Origin: Rhodocyclaceae bacterium
Lineage (GTDB): Bacteria > Pseudomonadota > Gammaproteobacteria > Burkholderiales > Rhodocyclaceae
NCBI GenBank assembly: GCA_028714035.1
Contig: JAQTNA010000001.1
Coordinates: forward strand, 1-64,000
DNA length: 64,000 bases
Reading direction: 5' to 3'
Shown here one piece after another: positions 29,965 through 38,206 of this stretch. Position 1 is the first letter of the stretch, and every line of letters starts with the position of its first letter. The position numbers and the translations under genes were made by a program. Below the pieces are notes generated by a model. It ran no database searches. It was not told the DNA's origin and saw only the letters and a program-made list of their open reading frames with translations.

Positions 29965-31311
29965 TCACTTCCGCCCCACCGGGCGCACCAGGACCTTGGA
30001 CCGGCGTTGCAGGTTGTACATTTCCCTCTTTTCCTGGGGCAGGGCGTCTACGCCCGCCTCCCGGAATCCCCGCTCCACGAACCAGTGGGCGGTGCGGGTG
30101 GTGAGCACGAAGAGCTGCTTCAGCTTGGCCGCCCGTGCCCTGGCTTCCATGTGGTTCAGGAGCAGTTCGCCGTATCCGGCGCGGCGATAGTCGGACATGA
30201 CGGCGAGGCACGCCAGTTCCGCCGCCTTGTGATCCGAGTAGGGATAGAGGGCGGCGCAGCCCACCACCACGCCGTCGTGTTCGAGCAGGGAGAAGCGGGT
30301 GATTTCCATCTCCAGCCTTTCCCGGCCGCGCTTGACCAGGGTGCCGTCCGCCTCCAGGGGGGCGATGAGCGCCAGCACGCCGCCCACGTCCTCCACCGTG
30401 GCCTCCCGGATGCGGGCCAGGGGCGAACGGGTCACCACCGTGCCGACTCCGGTGCGGGTGAACAGCTCCATGAGCATGGCGCCGTCGCTGTTCCGGTCCA
30501 GGAAGTGCAGGCGCCCCACGCCGTCCCGGCAGGCCCGCAATGCGCCCGGCAGCACCCTGGTCACTTCCGGCGCCTGCGCCACTCCGGCCGAGTTCAGAGC
30601 CTCCACCTCCTCGACCGTCAGGGCGGGCAGCAACTCACCCGCCGCGTCCATCACGCCTGCGGCGTCCAGCAGGTAGATCAGCTTGTCGGCCTTCAGCGCC
30701 ACGGCCACGGCCTCGGCCACTTCTTCCCAGGCCAGGTTGAAGATTTCCCCGGAAGGCGAGGCGCCGATGGGGGTGATGAGGACCACGTTTTCCTGATCCA
30801 GGTCCGCGGTGATTTCCGCGGCGTTGACCTTGCGCACGGCACCGGTGAACAGGTAATCCACCCCTTCCACCACGCCCACCGGCTTGCCGGTGATGAAATT
30901 CCCGCCCGTGACGCGCATGTGGCCACCGGCCATGGGGGTGTTGGGCAGCCCCTGGGAAAGGAGCGCCTCCAGATCAATCCGCGCCACGCCCATGGCGCTC
31001 TTGACGCATTCCAGGGCTTCACCGTCGGTCACCCGCAGGCCCTTGTGAAAACGAGGCGTCAGGGCGCGGCGGTGCATCTCGGCATCAATCTGGGGGCGGG
31101 CGCCATGCACCAGTACCAGGCGTATGCCCAGGCTTTCCAGCAGATTGAGGTCATGCGCCAGAGCCTGCGCCCGCTCTTCGGCGATCCCGCCTTCCAGTAT
31201 TTCGCCGCCGAAGGCTATGACGAAGGTGCGGTCCCGGAAGGCGTGAAAATAGGGTGCCGCCTGCCTGATCCAGGAAACGAACTGGCTCGCGGAGTCTTTG
31301 AATTTGGGCAT
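29965..31311 (-). CDS. argA: Amino-acid N-acetyltransferase (N-acetylglutamate synthase)
   Basis: 448 residues. First step of arginine synthesis. N-terminal amino-acid-kinase-like domain (VIAFGGEILEGG, RLVLVHGARPQID) and a C-terminal GNAT domain with VMSDYRRAGYGELLLNHME. Start is the ATG at 31311 (MPKFKD); the longer ORF to 31374 lacks family support. Works with argC in this window. Confidence 0.95.
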   Translation of the reverse strand: MPKFKDSASQFVSWIRQAAPYFHAFRDRTFVIAFGGEILEGGIAEERAQALAHDLNLLESLGIRLVLVHGARPQIDAEMHRRALTPRFHKGLRVTDGEALECVKSAMGVARIDLEALLSQGLPNTPMAGGHMRVTGGNFITGKPVGVVEGVDYLFTGAVRKVNAAEITADLDQENVVLITPIGASPSGEIFNLAWEEVAEAVAVALKADKLIYLLDAAGVMDAAGELLPALTVEEVEALNSAGVAQAPEVTRVLPGALRACRDGVGRLHFLDRNSDGAMLMELFTRTGVGTVVTRSPLARIREATVEDVGGVLALIAPLEADGTLVKRGRERLEMEITRFSLLEHDGVVVGCAALYPYSDHKAAELACLAVMSDYRRAGYGELLLNHMEARARAAKLKQLFVLTTRTAHWFVERGFREAGVDALPQEKREMYNLQRRSKVLVRPVGRK

Positions 31312-31389
31312 GGCGGCGGTTCCGATTATGTCCACGGAATGAACGTGATTAACATGCGCGAGTATAACCCGCAAGGAGGCTGTGGGTTG

Positions 31390-31872
31390 TCAGCCCAGGA
31401 TCTTCTGACTGCGACTGGTGCCGGTGACCTGGCCATTGACATCAAAGTGCACGTTGAACAGCTGATCGGTGCCCATTTCCTGGCCCACCTTCCAGTCCCA
31501 TACCTCTTCCGGCTTCAGGGGAAAAACCTGAACCGAACGCGGCTTGCCCAGGAGGCGCCGGATCTCTTCCTTGCTCATGCCGGGCCGCACGCGAGCCAGG
31601 TTTTCCGGCGTCAGCACCTGCTCGATGCCGCGCAGGATGCCGTTGGGATCGAGGGTCAGCATGTAGCACATCATGCCCTCGGGTTGGCGGCTGTATTCCC
31701 AGGTTCGGCCGCCGTCTCCGTTCTTCCATTCCATGCCCGGCTCGCCCATGAGGGCGCGTATCTCGGCCTCGGTCGAGATGCCGGGCCTCAGTTGCTGCAA
31801 GACACTGCTGTCGCAGGCGTAAAGTCCCAGCATGGACAGCAGGGCGCAGAGTTTGAGGATTAGAAAACGCAT
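31390..31872 (-). CDS. BamE/SmpA-domain lipoprotein
   Basis: 160 residues. Signal peptide with lipobox ending LGLYAC (lipid-modified Cys20). Two BamE-like repeats: RPGISTEAEIRALMGEP (about 29-45) and VRPGMSKEEIRRLLGKP (about 95-111), each followed by aromatic-rich strands (EVWDWKVGQ). Probably an outer-membrane-anchored periplasmic protein; whether it is the real BamE of the BAM complex is not shown, since the family has several paralogues. Confidence 0.85.
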   Translation of the reverse strand: MRFLILKLCALLSMLGLYACDSSVLQQLRPGISTEAEIRALMGEPGMEWKNGDGGRTWEYSRQPEGMMCYMLTLDPNGILRGIEQVLTPENLARVRPGMSKEEIRRLLGKPRSVQVFPLKPEEVWDWKVGQEMGTDQLFNVHFDVNGQVTGTSRSQKILG

Positions 31873-31943
31873 GGGCTGCTTTCGGTTCGGTGTAATATAA
31901 AATATAAGATAAAATTCCTGAATCAGTGCATTTGGAGAACAGT

Positions 31944-32330
31944 ATGGAACACCTGACCCCCAAGGAAGCCTACCAGTTTTTGCATGAACATCCGGAAGCG
32001 GTGTTCATAGACGTGCGCAGCGAGATGGAGTTCCTGTTCGTCGGCCATCCGGTGGGCGCGATCCATGTGGCCTGGAACGACGGTCCCGACTGGGAGATCA
32101 ATCCCCATTTTGTCGGCCAGGTGAGGAAGGCGGCCAGCATCAACCGTCCGGTGGTCCTCATCTGCCGCAGCGGCAATCGTTCGTCCGACGCCGGCCGCGC
32201 GCTGGACGAAGCCGGCATACATGGTGTCTACAACGTCCTGCACGGCTTCGAGGGCGAACTGAACGATCAGCACCAGCGCAATTCCATGACCGGCTGGCGT
32301 TTCGAAGGCCTGCCCTGGGAACAATGCTGA
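31944..32330 (+). CDS. Single-domain rhodanese
   Basis: 128 residues. Active loop LICRSGNRSSDAG with catalytic C74 and the entry motif VFIDVRSEMEF. Transfers sulfane sulfur; partner unknown. TTGGAG lies 6 nt before the ATG at 31944, so the in-frame ATG at 31926 is rejected. The 35 nt before it are strikingly AT-rich for this genome (TAATATAAAATATAAGATAA), suggesting a promoter shared divergently with the lipoprotein gene. Confidence 0.93.
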   Translation: MEHLTPKEAYQFLHEHPEAVFIDVRSEMEFLFVGHPVGAIHVAWNDGPDWEINPHFVGQVRKAASINRPVVLICRSGNRSSDAGRALDEAGIHGVYNVLHGFEGELNDQHQRNSMTGWRFEGLPWEQC

Positions 32331-32366
32331 TACACAGCATCCTTCCCGGGGGCTGATGGTGCCGTA

Positions 32367-32798
32367 TCAGCGGCGGACGATGCCCAGCAGTTCGATCTCG
32401 AACTGCAAGGTCGAGTTGGGCGGGATGGTGTCGCCGGCGCCGCGTTCGCCGTAGGCGAGGGTGGGCGGGCAGGTGAGTCTGGCCTTGCCGCCGGGCTTCA
32501 TGAACTGCACGCCTTCGGTCCAGCACCTGATGACGCGGTTGAGCGGAAACTCCGCCGGCTGGCCACGGCGGTAGGAGCTGTCGAATTCCCTCCCATCCTG
32601 GAAAACGCCCTTGTAGTGCACCTTCACCGTGTCGGTGGCGGAGGGGGTATTGCCGGCGCCTTCCTTCAGCGACAGGTAGACCAGCCCGCTGGGGCTGACC
32701 AGGGCGCCGGCCTCTTTGGCGGCATTGGCGGCGAAGTCGGACTGGGACCAGGCGGGAGCGGCGCAAACGGCGAACAGGATGGCGATGATTTTCTTCAC
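32367..32798 (-). CDS. Periplasmic FKBP-type peptidyl-prolyl isomerase
   Basis: 143 residues. Signal peptide MKKIIAILFAVCAAPAWS, short helix, then one FKBP domain (VKVHYKGVFQDGREFDSSY, LAYGERGAGDTIPPNSTL). The start codon is GTG at 32798 with AGGAGT 7 nt upstream. Assists folding of exported proteins. Confidence 0.93.
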   Translation of the reverse strand: MKKIIAILFAVCAAPAWSQSDFAANAAKEAGALVSPSGLVYLSLKEGAGNTPSATDTVKVHYKGVFQDGREFDSSYRRGQPAEFPLNRVIRCWTEGVQFMKPGGKARLTCPPTLAYGERGAGDTIPPNSTLQFEIELLGIVRR

Positions 32799-32974
32799 GG
32801 AGGGACTCCTTCATTCTCGGGGACCCGCATGATCGCCTGTTCTTTACTCCCGCGCAATCCGGAGGGCGCACCGGTGAAACCGCCCGTGTGATCGAATCCA
32901 TGAACGAAGCCGGCGCGCCGATGGCTTAGAATCGTCCCCCCCATGCTCTTCGCCATCTCCGGCCGCCGCCTTCC

Positions 32975-33991
32975 ATGCATCCATTCGACGATCCTTTTTC
33001 CCTGCTGGGCCTGAATCGCGGGGCATCGCTTGAAGAGGTGAAGCGCGCCTATCGCCGGCTGGCCATGAAATGGCACCCGGATCGCAATGCCACGGCGGCC
33101 GCGGAAAGCGAGTTCAAACGGATCAAGGCGGCCTACGAGTTGATCCTCGACCCGCAACGCTACGCGGAGTGGTCGAAGGAGGCGTCCGCAGCGCCGGAGA
33201 CGCCGCCCGCGCCGCCGGGCGAAGACCTGACGCAGACCCTGGTCCTGACTCTGGAAGAAGCCGCGCTGGGTTGCATCAAGGGCATAGAACTGGCGCGAAG
33301 CACCCGGTGCGCCGCATGTCACGGCACGGGCCGGGTACAGCACATCCACTCGGTACCCTGTCCTCTGTGTAACGCGGTGGGGCGGGTGCGCAGCGAAGGC
33401 GGGCGCTCCCGGCTCTGCGAAGGCTGCGGCGGACGCGGCTATCTGCGCGAGACCGATTGCGCCGAGTGCGGGGGTAGCGGTTGGCGCAAGAAGCAACGCA
33501 CGCTCTCGGTCAAGGTGCCGTCCGGGATTTCCCACGGCGAACGCTTGCGGCTGGCGCGCCAGGCCCGCCATGGGCCGGGAGGCGATGGCGCCGCCGGCGA
33601 CCTCTACCTGGAAATCCGGCTGGCGGAACACGCATTTTTCGAATTGCGCGAGCGGGATCTGCATTGCACCGTTCCGGTCAGCATCTTTCGTCTTTTGATC
33701 GGCGGAAAGATATCCGTGCCGACCCTGCACGAAAGTGTCCCGCTGGAGGTGCTGCCATTTCCCGGGCACGGACTGGATTACCGCTTGCCGGGGCTGGGCT
33801 TTCCGAAGAGGCACGGCAAGGTGGGCGGGGATCTCGTCCTGCATTTGCAGCCCGTCTATCCTCTGCATGTGGGCGCCGGGGAGCGCGGCTTGCTCGAACG
33901 GCTGGACGCCGCCCTGTCGGACGATCCGGACCGATGCGCCCCGGAACTTGCGGCCTGGGCCGAGCGCTTGCGGCAACGGCAAAGCCCTTAG
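32975..33991 (+). CDS. DnaJ-like co-chaperone without G/F region
   Basis: 338 residues. J domain 1-65 with MKWHPDRNA (HPD intact), no Gly/Phe-rich linker but a short Ala/Pro stretch, then a zinc-finger region with four CxxCxGxG-like repeats (CAACHGTG, CPLCNAVG, CEGCGGRG, CAECGGSG) and a DnaJ C-terminal domain (VKVPSGISHGERLRL). It should stimulate an Hsp70 ATPase. It is shorter than DnaJ (about 375) and stands alone without dnaK, so a specialised co-chaperone is likely. Confidence 0.88.
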   Translation: MHPFDDPFSLLGLNRGASLEEVKRAYRRLAMKWHPDRNATAAAESEFKRIKAAYELILDPQRYAEWSKEASAAPETPPAPPGEDLTQTLVLTLEEAALGCIKGIELARSTRCAACHGTGRVQHIHSVPCPLCNAVGRVRSEGGRSRLCEGCGGRGYLRETDCAECGGSGWRKKQRTLSVKVPSGISHGERLRLARQARHGPGGDGAAGDLYLEIRLAEHAFFELRERDLHCTVPVSIFRLLIGGKISVPTLHESVPLEVLPFPGHGLDYRLPGLGFPKRHGKVGGDLVLHLQPVYPLHVGAGERGLLERLDAALSDDPDRCAPELAAWAERLRQRQSP

Positions 33992-34025
33992 GGGCCGGTC
34001 CGTCCTCTCCCTTCGGGGTTTTGTG

Positions 34026-34046
34026 GCAGTGCAGCTATTGCACTGC
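34026..34046. promoter_or_regulatory. Stem-loop between the DnaJ-like and hemerythrin-like genes
   Basis: GCAGTGCA-GCTAT-TGCACTGC is a perfect 8-bp stem without a following T run. It may be a weak transcript end or a 5' leader structure. Confidence 0.45.
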
Positions 34047-34131
34047 GACTTGATCTCGGTGGCATTTGGCGCGCAAATTGTCGGAATAATGAAAAACAGA
34101 GCGCAGCCGACCCAAAAGAGGAGCGAAGATC

Positions 34132-34620
34132 ATGGATCAGGGCACCAGCAGTCCGGAGGGCCTCCAGGAGCACGATAGGCAGAAGGCGCTCCTGGCCTGG
34201 GCGACGGCCAGTATCGAACAGTTTGCCCATCGGCAAGGACCGATGGATCATTTCGGGCAGATGCTGGATTGGGTCGCCTATTTCACGCGCGAGCACTTCG
34301 GCTTTCAGCAACGATTGCTGAACGAATGCAGTCAGCAGCGGGACTACCTGATGAGCCGGGTGGCGGCACACTGCGATTTCCGCCGCGAGCTGGCCCAGCT
34401 CTACATGGACAGCATGCACGGGGATGCCACGGTTCCGGAGCGGCTGCGTACCCTGTGCCACGAGTTGATGCAGGACGCCCAGGCCCAGGAACAGGCCTTC
34501 GCGGACATCGTGCGCGGCAGCGGCGCCAGTCTCAAGGTGCGCAAGACCCCGCGCCAGCGGCCGCTGGCGCAGGAAGCCGCGAAACTCTTCGAGTCGCCCG
34601 CTCCCGAGCCGAGCCCGTAG
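34132..34620 (+). CDS. Hemerythrin-like four-helix protein, degenerate metal site
   Basis: 162 residues, mostly helical. The pattern of hemerythrins is visible: HF-x2-E becomes H55-F-G-F-Q59, H-x3-H becomes R76-x3-H80, and H110-x4-D115 is kept (LCHELMQDAQ). Two metal ligands are thus replaced, so diiron oxygen binding is doubtful. The C-terminal 35 residues are basic then Pro-rich. AGAGGAGC precedes the ATG. Function unknown; assignment rests on motif spacing only. Confidence 0.5.
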   Translation: MDQGTSSPEGLQEHDRQKALLAWATASIEQFAHRQGPMDHFGQMLDWVAYFTREHFGFQQRLLNECSQQRDYLMSRVAAHCDFRRELAQLYMDSMHGDATVPERLRTLCHELMQDAQAQEQAFADIVRGSGASLKVRKTPRQRPLAQEAAKLFESPAPEPSP

Positions 34621-34645
34621 GGCGGGCTCGCGACGCTTTGCCCGC

Positions 34646-35914
34646 CTACCCGGCTGATCCCCGGTTCCTGCCATCCCACGGCGCCACCTTCAGCAGCAGG
34701 GCTATGCCCGGCAGGGCCAGGAGGGCGCAGAGGAGGAAGAAACCGGACCAGCCCAGGGTTTCCACCAGCCAGCCGGAGGCGGCGTTGGCGAAGGTGCGCG
34801 GAACGGCGGCCAGGCTGGTGAATAGGGCGAACTGGGTGGCGGTGTAGAGCGGGTGGGTGGCGCGGGCGATGAAGGCGACGAAGGCCGCCGTGCCCAGGCC
34901 CACGCCCAGGGCCTCGATGCCGATGACCAGGGCCAGTTGCAGGAGGCGCGTCCCGCTCACGGGCGCCGCTCCGAGCCAGGCCAGCCAGGCGAAGCCGAAG
35001 ATGGCCACCACCTGCACCACGCCGAACAGCCACAGGGCGCGGTTGATGCCCAGCCGCACCATCCACAGGCCGCCCAGGAGCCCGCCGATCACGGCCGGCC
35101 AGAGCCCGGCGTGCTTGGCCACCAGGCCGATGTCGGACTTGGTGAAGCCCATGTCCAGGTAAAAGGGCGTGGCCAGCGCCGTGCACATGCTGTCCCCGAG
35201 CTTGTAGAGGAAGATGAAGGCGAGCGTGAGCAGCGCGGCGCGCCAGCCTTGCCGGGTGATGAACTCGTGGAAGGGTTCCACCACGGCCTGGCGCAAGGTC
35301 CTGGGCGAGGTGTCGGCGGCGAGCGGTTCGTCTACCTTCAGAACCATGAGCATGCCGGGCAGGACGAAGGCGGCGGTGATCCAGAACACCTGTTGCCAGG
35401 GCAGATGATCCGCCAGGATCAGGGACAGCGAGCCCGGCACCAGGCCGGCCAGGCGATAGGCGTTCACATGCACCGCGTTGCCCAGGCCCAGCTCCGGGTC
35501 GGAGAGGATTTCCCGGCGGAAGGCGTCCAGGGCGATGTCCTGGGTGGCTGAGAGGAAAGCGACCGCGGCCGCGAGCCAGATGATGAGGGAGAGGTCGTCC
35601 TTCGGTGACAGGCCGCCCAGGGCCGCCACCGAGGCCAGGAGCCCGGCCTGGGTCAGGAGCATCCAGCCCCGGCGCCTGCCCAGGAGCGGCAGGGCGTAAC
35701 GATCCAGGAACGGTGACCAGAGGAACTTCCAGGTGTAGGGGAACTGGATCAGGGCGAAGAGGCCGATGGCCTTGAGGGAGAGGCCCTCGGTGCGCAGCCA
35801 GGCGGGGAGGAGGTTGAGCAGGATGTAGAGCGGCAGGCCCGAGGCGAAGCCGGTGAACACGCAGATCAGCATGCGCCGGGTCAAGAGCGCGGCGAGCCAG
35901 GGAGGCGTAATCAT
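34646..35914 (-). CDS. ampG: AmpG-type muropeptide permease
   Basis: 422 residues with 12 predicted helices. AmpG hallmarks are the start TGFASGLPLYILLNLLPAWL, IQFPYTWKFLWSPFLDRY and ATQDIALDAFRREIL. It imports anhydromuropeptides for cell-wall recycling. Standing next to metW rather than cell-wall genes, it could also move another solute of the same family. Confidence 0.88.
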   Translation of the reverse strand: MITPPWLAALLTRRMLICVFTGFASGLPLYILLNLLPAWLRTEGLSLKAIGLFALIQFPYTWKFLWSPFLDRYALPLLGRRRGWMLLTQAGLLASVAALGGLSPKDDLSLIIWLAAAVAFLSATQDIALDAFRREILSDPELGLGNAVHVNAYRLAGLVPGSLSLILADHLPWQQVFWITAAFVLPGMLMVLKVDEPLAADTSPRTLRQAVVEPFHEFITRQGWRAALLTLAFIFLYKLGDSMCTALATPFYLDMGFTKSDIGLVAKHAGLWPAVIGGLLGGLWMVRLGINRALWLFGVVQVVAIFGFAWLAWLGAAPVSGTRLLQLALVIGIEALGVGLGTAAFVAFIARATHPLYTATQFALFTSLAAVPRTFANAASGWLVETLGWSGFFLLCALLALPGIALLLKVAPWDGRNRGSAG

Positions 35915-35926
35915 GGGAGGAGGGTA

Positions 35927-35955
35927 GGTCGGGTTAGCGCAGCGTAACCCGACAT
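35927..35955. repeat. TAGGTCGGGTTAGCGCAGCG palindrome
   Basis: GTAGGTCGGGTTACGC-type intergenic palindrome: GTCGGGTTA (35931-35939) pairs with TAACCCGAC (35945-35953). The same flanks TAGGTCGGG and CCCGACATG occur in the repeat at 10903. It separates ampG and metW. Confidence 0.7.
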
Positions 35956-35962
35956 GGGCCCG

Positions 35963-36565
35963 TCAAGCCCCCCGCCTCAGCCGATAGACCGCCAGGCTGC
36001 CCAGGAAGTTGGGCTCGTCGGTGACCAGGTTGCCCTTGTCGTCCAGCACCTCGCGCTCCCGGATGGTGACGCCCATGCGCTGGCAAAGATCCTCGAAATC
36101 GGGAATGGCGAAGAAACGCACGTTGGGCGTGTTGAACCACTCGTGGGGCAGGTCTTCCGACACCGGCATGTGGCCGGACATGATCGCCATGCGGTTCTTC
36201 CAGTAGGCGAAATTGGGAAAGCTCACCACCACGTCCCGGCCCACCCGGAGCATTTCCGCCAGGATGCCCTCGGTGTGGCGCATGGTCTGAAGGGTGCGGG
36301 AAAGGACCACGTGCTCGAAGGCGCCGTCCTCGAAGCCGGCCAGGCCCTCCTCCAGGTTGCTCTGGATGACATTCACGCCGTTCTTGATGGCGGCCAGCAC
36401 GTTGGCGTCGTCCAGTTCCACCCCCCAGGCGCGGGCGCCCCTATCCTTGGCCAGAAGTTTCAGCAGGGCGCCGTCGCCGCAGCCCAGATCGAGCACCCGT
36501 TCGCCGGGCTGGACCCAGGAAGCGATGAGATCGAAATCCGGCCGGCCCAAGGCATTGTTGGTCAT
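35963..36565 (-). CDS. metW: Methionine biosynthesis protein MetW
   Basis: 200 residues. SAM-dependent methyltransferase-like fold: [15 protein letters not shown] (motif I), [11 protein letters not shown]. Family marks [10 protein letters not shown] and [13 protein letters not shown] are present. MetW is needed with MetX for homoserine acylation in several proteobacteria. Its start overlaps the metX stop by 4 nt. Confidence 0.95.
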   Translation of the reverse strand: MTNNALGRPDFDLIASWVQPGERVLDLGCGDGALLKLLAKDRGARAWGVELDDANVLAAIKNGVNVIQSNLEEGLAGFEDGAFEHVVLSRTLQTMRHTEGILAEMLRVGRDVVVSFPNFAYWKNRMAIMSGHMPVSEDLPHEWFNTPNVRFFAIPDFEDLCQRMGVTIREREVLDDKGNLVTDEPNFLGSLAVYRLRRGA

Positions 36566-37692
36566 GTGCCTATGCCCTCCAGGTAGGCGCGCATCACGGC
36601 GTGGTACTGGCGATCTTCCATGAGGAAGGAGTCATGGCCGAAATTGCTGCTGAGATTGGCGTAGGCCACGTCCTGGCCGTTGTGCACCAGGGCGTTCACG
36701 ATCTCCCGGGAGCGCGATGGGGAAAAGCGCCAGTCGGTGGAGAAGGAGGCCACCAGGAATTTCGCCCGGGCACGCGCCAGGGCGGCCTGGAGATTGCCGC
36801 CGGTGGCCAGGGCCGGATCGAAGTAGTCCAGGGCCTTGGTCATCAGGAGGTAGGTGTTGGCATCGAAGAAACCGGCGAACTTGTCCCCCTGGTAGCGCAG
36901 GTAGGATTCGATCTCGAACTCCACCTCGAAGCCGTAGGACGGGCTGTCATTCCTCATCTTCCGGCCGAACTTCTCGGCCATCTGGTCGTCGGACAGATAA
37001 GTGATGTGGCCCAGCATGCGTGCCAGGCGCAGGCCGCGCACCGGGCGCACGCCGAATTCGTAGAAATTGCCGCCGTGGAAATCCGGATCGGTGAGGATGG
37101 CCTGGCGTGCCACCTCGTTGAAGGCGATGTTTTCCGCGGTGAGCCGGGGCGCGGCCGCGATGACCAGGCAATGGCGCACGCGTTCGGGAAAGGATATGGC
37201 CCATTGCAGGGCCTGCATGCCGCCCAGGCTGCCGCCGAGCACCGCGGCCCAGGCCTCAATTCCCAGGTGATCCGCCAGCCGTGCCTGGGCCTCTACCCAG
37301 TCTTCCACCGTCACCATGGGGAAGTCTGCGCCCCAGGGCTTGCCGGTGGCCGGGTTGGGGGATGAGGGGCCCGTGGAGCCGTGGCAGCCGCCCAGGTTGT
37401 TCACGCCGACCACGAAGAAACGGTTGGTGTCCAGGGGCCGGCCGGGACCGACCAGGTTGTCCCACCAGCCGACGTTGCCGGGCTGGTCGGCATAGTGGCC
37501 GGCCACGTGGTGGGAGCCGGACAGGGCGTGGCACACCAGGATGGCATTGGACCCGGCGGCGTTCTTCGTGCCGTAGGTTTCAAAGGCCAGGTCGTAGGCA
37601 GGGATCACCGCGCCGCTCTTCAGGGGCAGGGGCTGATCGAAATGGGCGCGCTGGGCGACAACTGCGCCGACGCTATCCGGGGGGATGCTCAC
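36562..37692 (-). CDS. metX: Homoserine O-acyltransferase MetX
   Basis: 376 residues. Alpha/beta hydrolase that acylates homoserine, first step of methionine synthesis. Nucleophile Ser in [11 protein letters not shown], plus [14 protein letters not shown] and [19 protein letters not shown]. With MetW, the acyl donor may be succinyl-CoA or acetyl-CoA; sequence reading cannot decide. The start is GTG at 37692 (VSIPPDS), with GGAG 12 nt upstream. Under control of a SAM-II riboswitch and terminator. Confidence 0.94.
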   Translation of the reverse strand: MSIPPDSVGAVVAQRAHFDQPLPLKSGAVIPAYDLAFETYGTKNAAGSNAILVCHALSGSHHVAGHYADQPGNVGWWDNLVGPGRPLDTNRFFVVGVNNLGGCHGSTGPSSPNPATGKPWGADFPMVTVEDWVEAQARLADHLGIEAWAAVLGGSLGGMQALQWAISFPERVRHCLVIAAAPRLTAENIAFNEVARQAILTDPDFHGGNFYEFGVRPVRGLRLARMLGHITYLSDDQMAEKFGRKMRNDSPSYGFEVEFEIESYLRYQGDKFAGFFDANTYLLMTKALDYFDPALATGGNLQAALARARAKFLVASFSTDWRFSPSRSREIVNALVHNGQDVAYANLSSNFGHDSFLMEDRQYHAVMRAYLEGIGT

Positions 37693-37706
37693 CTTGGAAT
37701 CAAACT

Positions 37707-37748
37707 CCAGAAAAACGAAAACCCGGCCGCAGAAAGCAGGACCGGGTC
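37707..37748 (-). terminator. Rho-independent terminator in the metX leader
   Basis: On the minus strand, ACCCGG (from GACCCGGTCC) pairs with CCGGGT and is followed by TTTTCGTTTTT. It directly follows the SAM-II aptamer, so SAM binding most likely promotes this terminator. Confidence 0.85.
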
Positions 37749-37750
37749 GG

Positions 37751-37809
37751 CCTCGCTTTAGCGGTATTTGTTTATCGCGCCCGCAAGCTGGCGGTTCAAA
37801 TCGGCGCGT
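37751..37809 (-). promoter_or_regulatory. SAM-II riboswitch
   Basis: Minus strand: GCGCCGATTTGAACCGCC, then AGCTTGCGGGCGCGATAAAC and AAATACCGCTAAAGCGAGG. These match the metA/SAM-II pseudoknot: CGCGC stem closing, GAUUUNAACC, UUGC, GCGCGAUAAA and the GCUAAA tail that pairs into the loop. It lies about 60 nt before the metX start with a terminator between. Confidence 0.92.
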
Positions 37810-38062
37810 GGATTTGAAGTTACCCCCATGCGGAAAAAAAGTCAAACGCCCCGGGTCGGGTCCAGGGCGAGTCCATTCGGGACGGGTAATGTGACTTAGT
37901 TCCGGGTGGGAAGCATTAATTTTTGTAAAGGGGCTTGTCAGGCGCGAGCAAGCGAACTAATCTGGGAGCAATTGTTCTGTTGCGCAGGGATGGGAAGCTT
38001 CCGTTTCGGTGAGTCCGATGCCGATTCCTTCCGTGTGACCGGGCAGTCATTCAAGAAGCCTA
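37810..38062. other. Divergent promoter region metX / metalloprotease
   Basis: No gene. It must contain promoters for both directions. AT-rich patch GCATTAATTTTTGTAAAGG at 37912-37930 and stem GCTTG...CAAGC (37933-37953) are the main visible structures. No clean -10/-35 pair was chosen. Confidence 0.5.
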
Positions 38063-38131
38063 GGCACACCCGGAGCAATCCGGGGCCGCAAAGCTTCCGG
38101 TCCAGAGCTCTGCCTGGATAGCGGGGTTGCC
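38063..38131 (+). promoter_or_regulatory. Cyclic di-GMP-I riboswitch (GEMM-I)
   Basis: P1: GGCACACCC (38063) pairs with GGGGTTGCC (38123-38131). P2: CCCGGA-GCAA-TCCGGG, a perfect stem with a GNRA loop. Then GCCGCAAAGC, the conserved linker, and P3 TCCAG...CTGGA with tetraloop-receptor-like bases, ending ATAGCGGGGTT. Order and key bases match the GEMM-I consensus. It precedes a secreted metalloprotease gene. Confidence 0.9.
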
Positions 38132-38162
38132 CAGTGGTCTTTCCTTTCGCTGGCTCCAAACT

Positions 38163-38198
38163 CCTCTCCGGCCGGGCTTTAACGAAAGCATCGAGAGG
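38163..38198 (+). promoter_or_regulatory. Possible anti-Shine-Dalgarno switch of the riboswitch
   Basis: CCTCTC at 38163-38168 is complementary to the ribosome-binding site GAGAGG at 38193-38198, with a CTTTCG/CGAAAG alternative pairing just outside. No T-run terminator is seen, so control of translation start is the simplest model. Confidence 0.5.
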
Positions 38199-38206
38199 AA
38201 TTCGCC

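Noticed and set aside
29443-31863. 806-residue open frame spanning the cyclase, argA and lipoprotein genes on the opposite strand
   Set aside because: It crosses three convincing genes in antisense and contains no recognisable motif.
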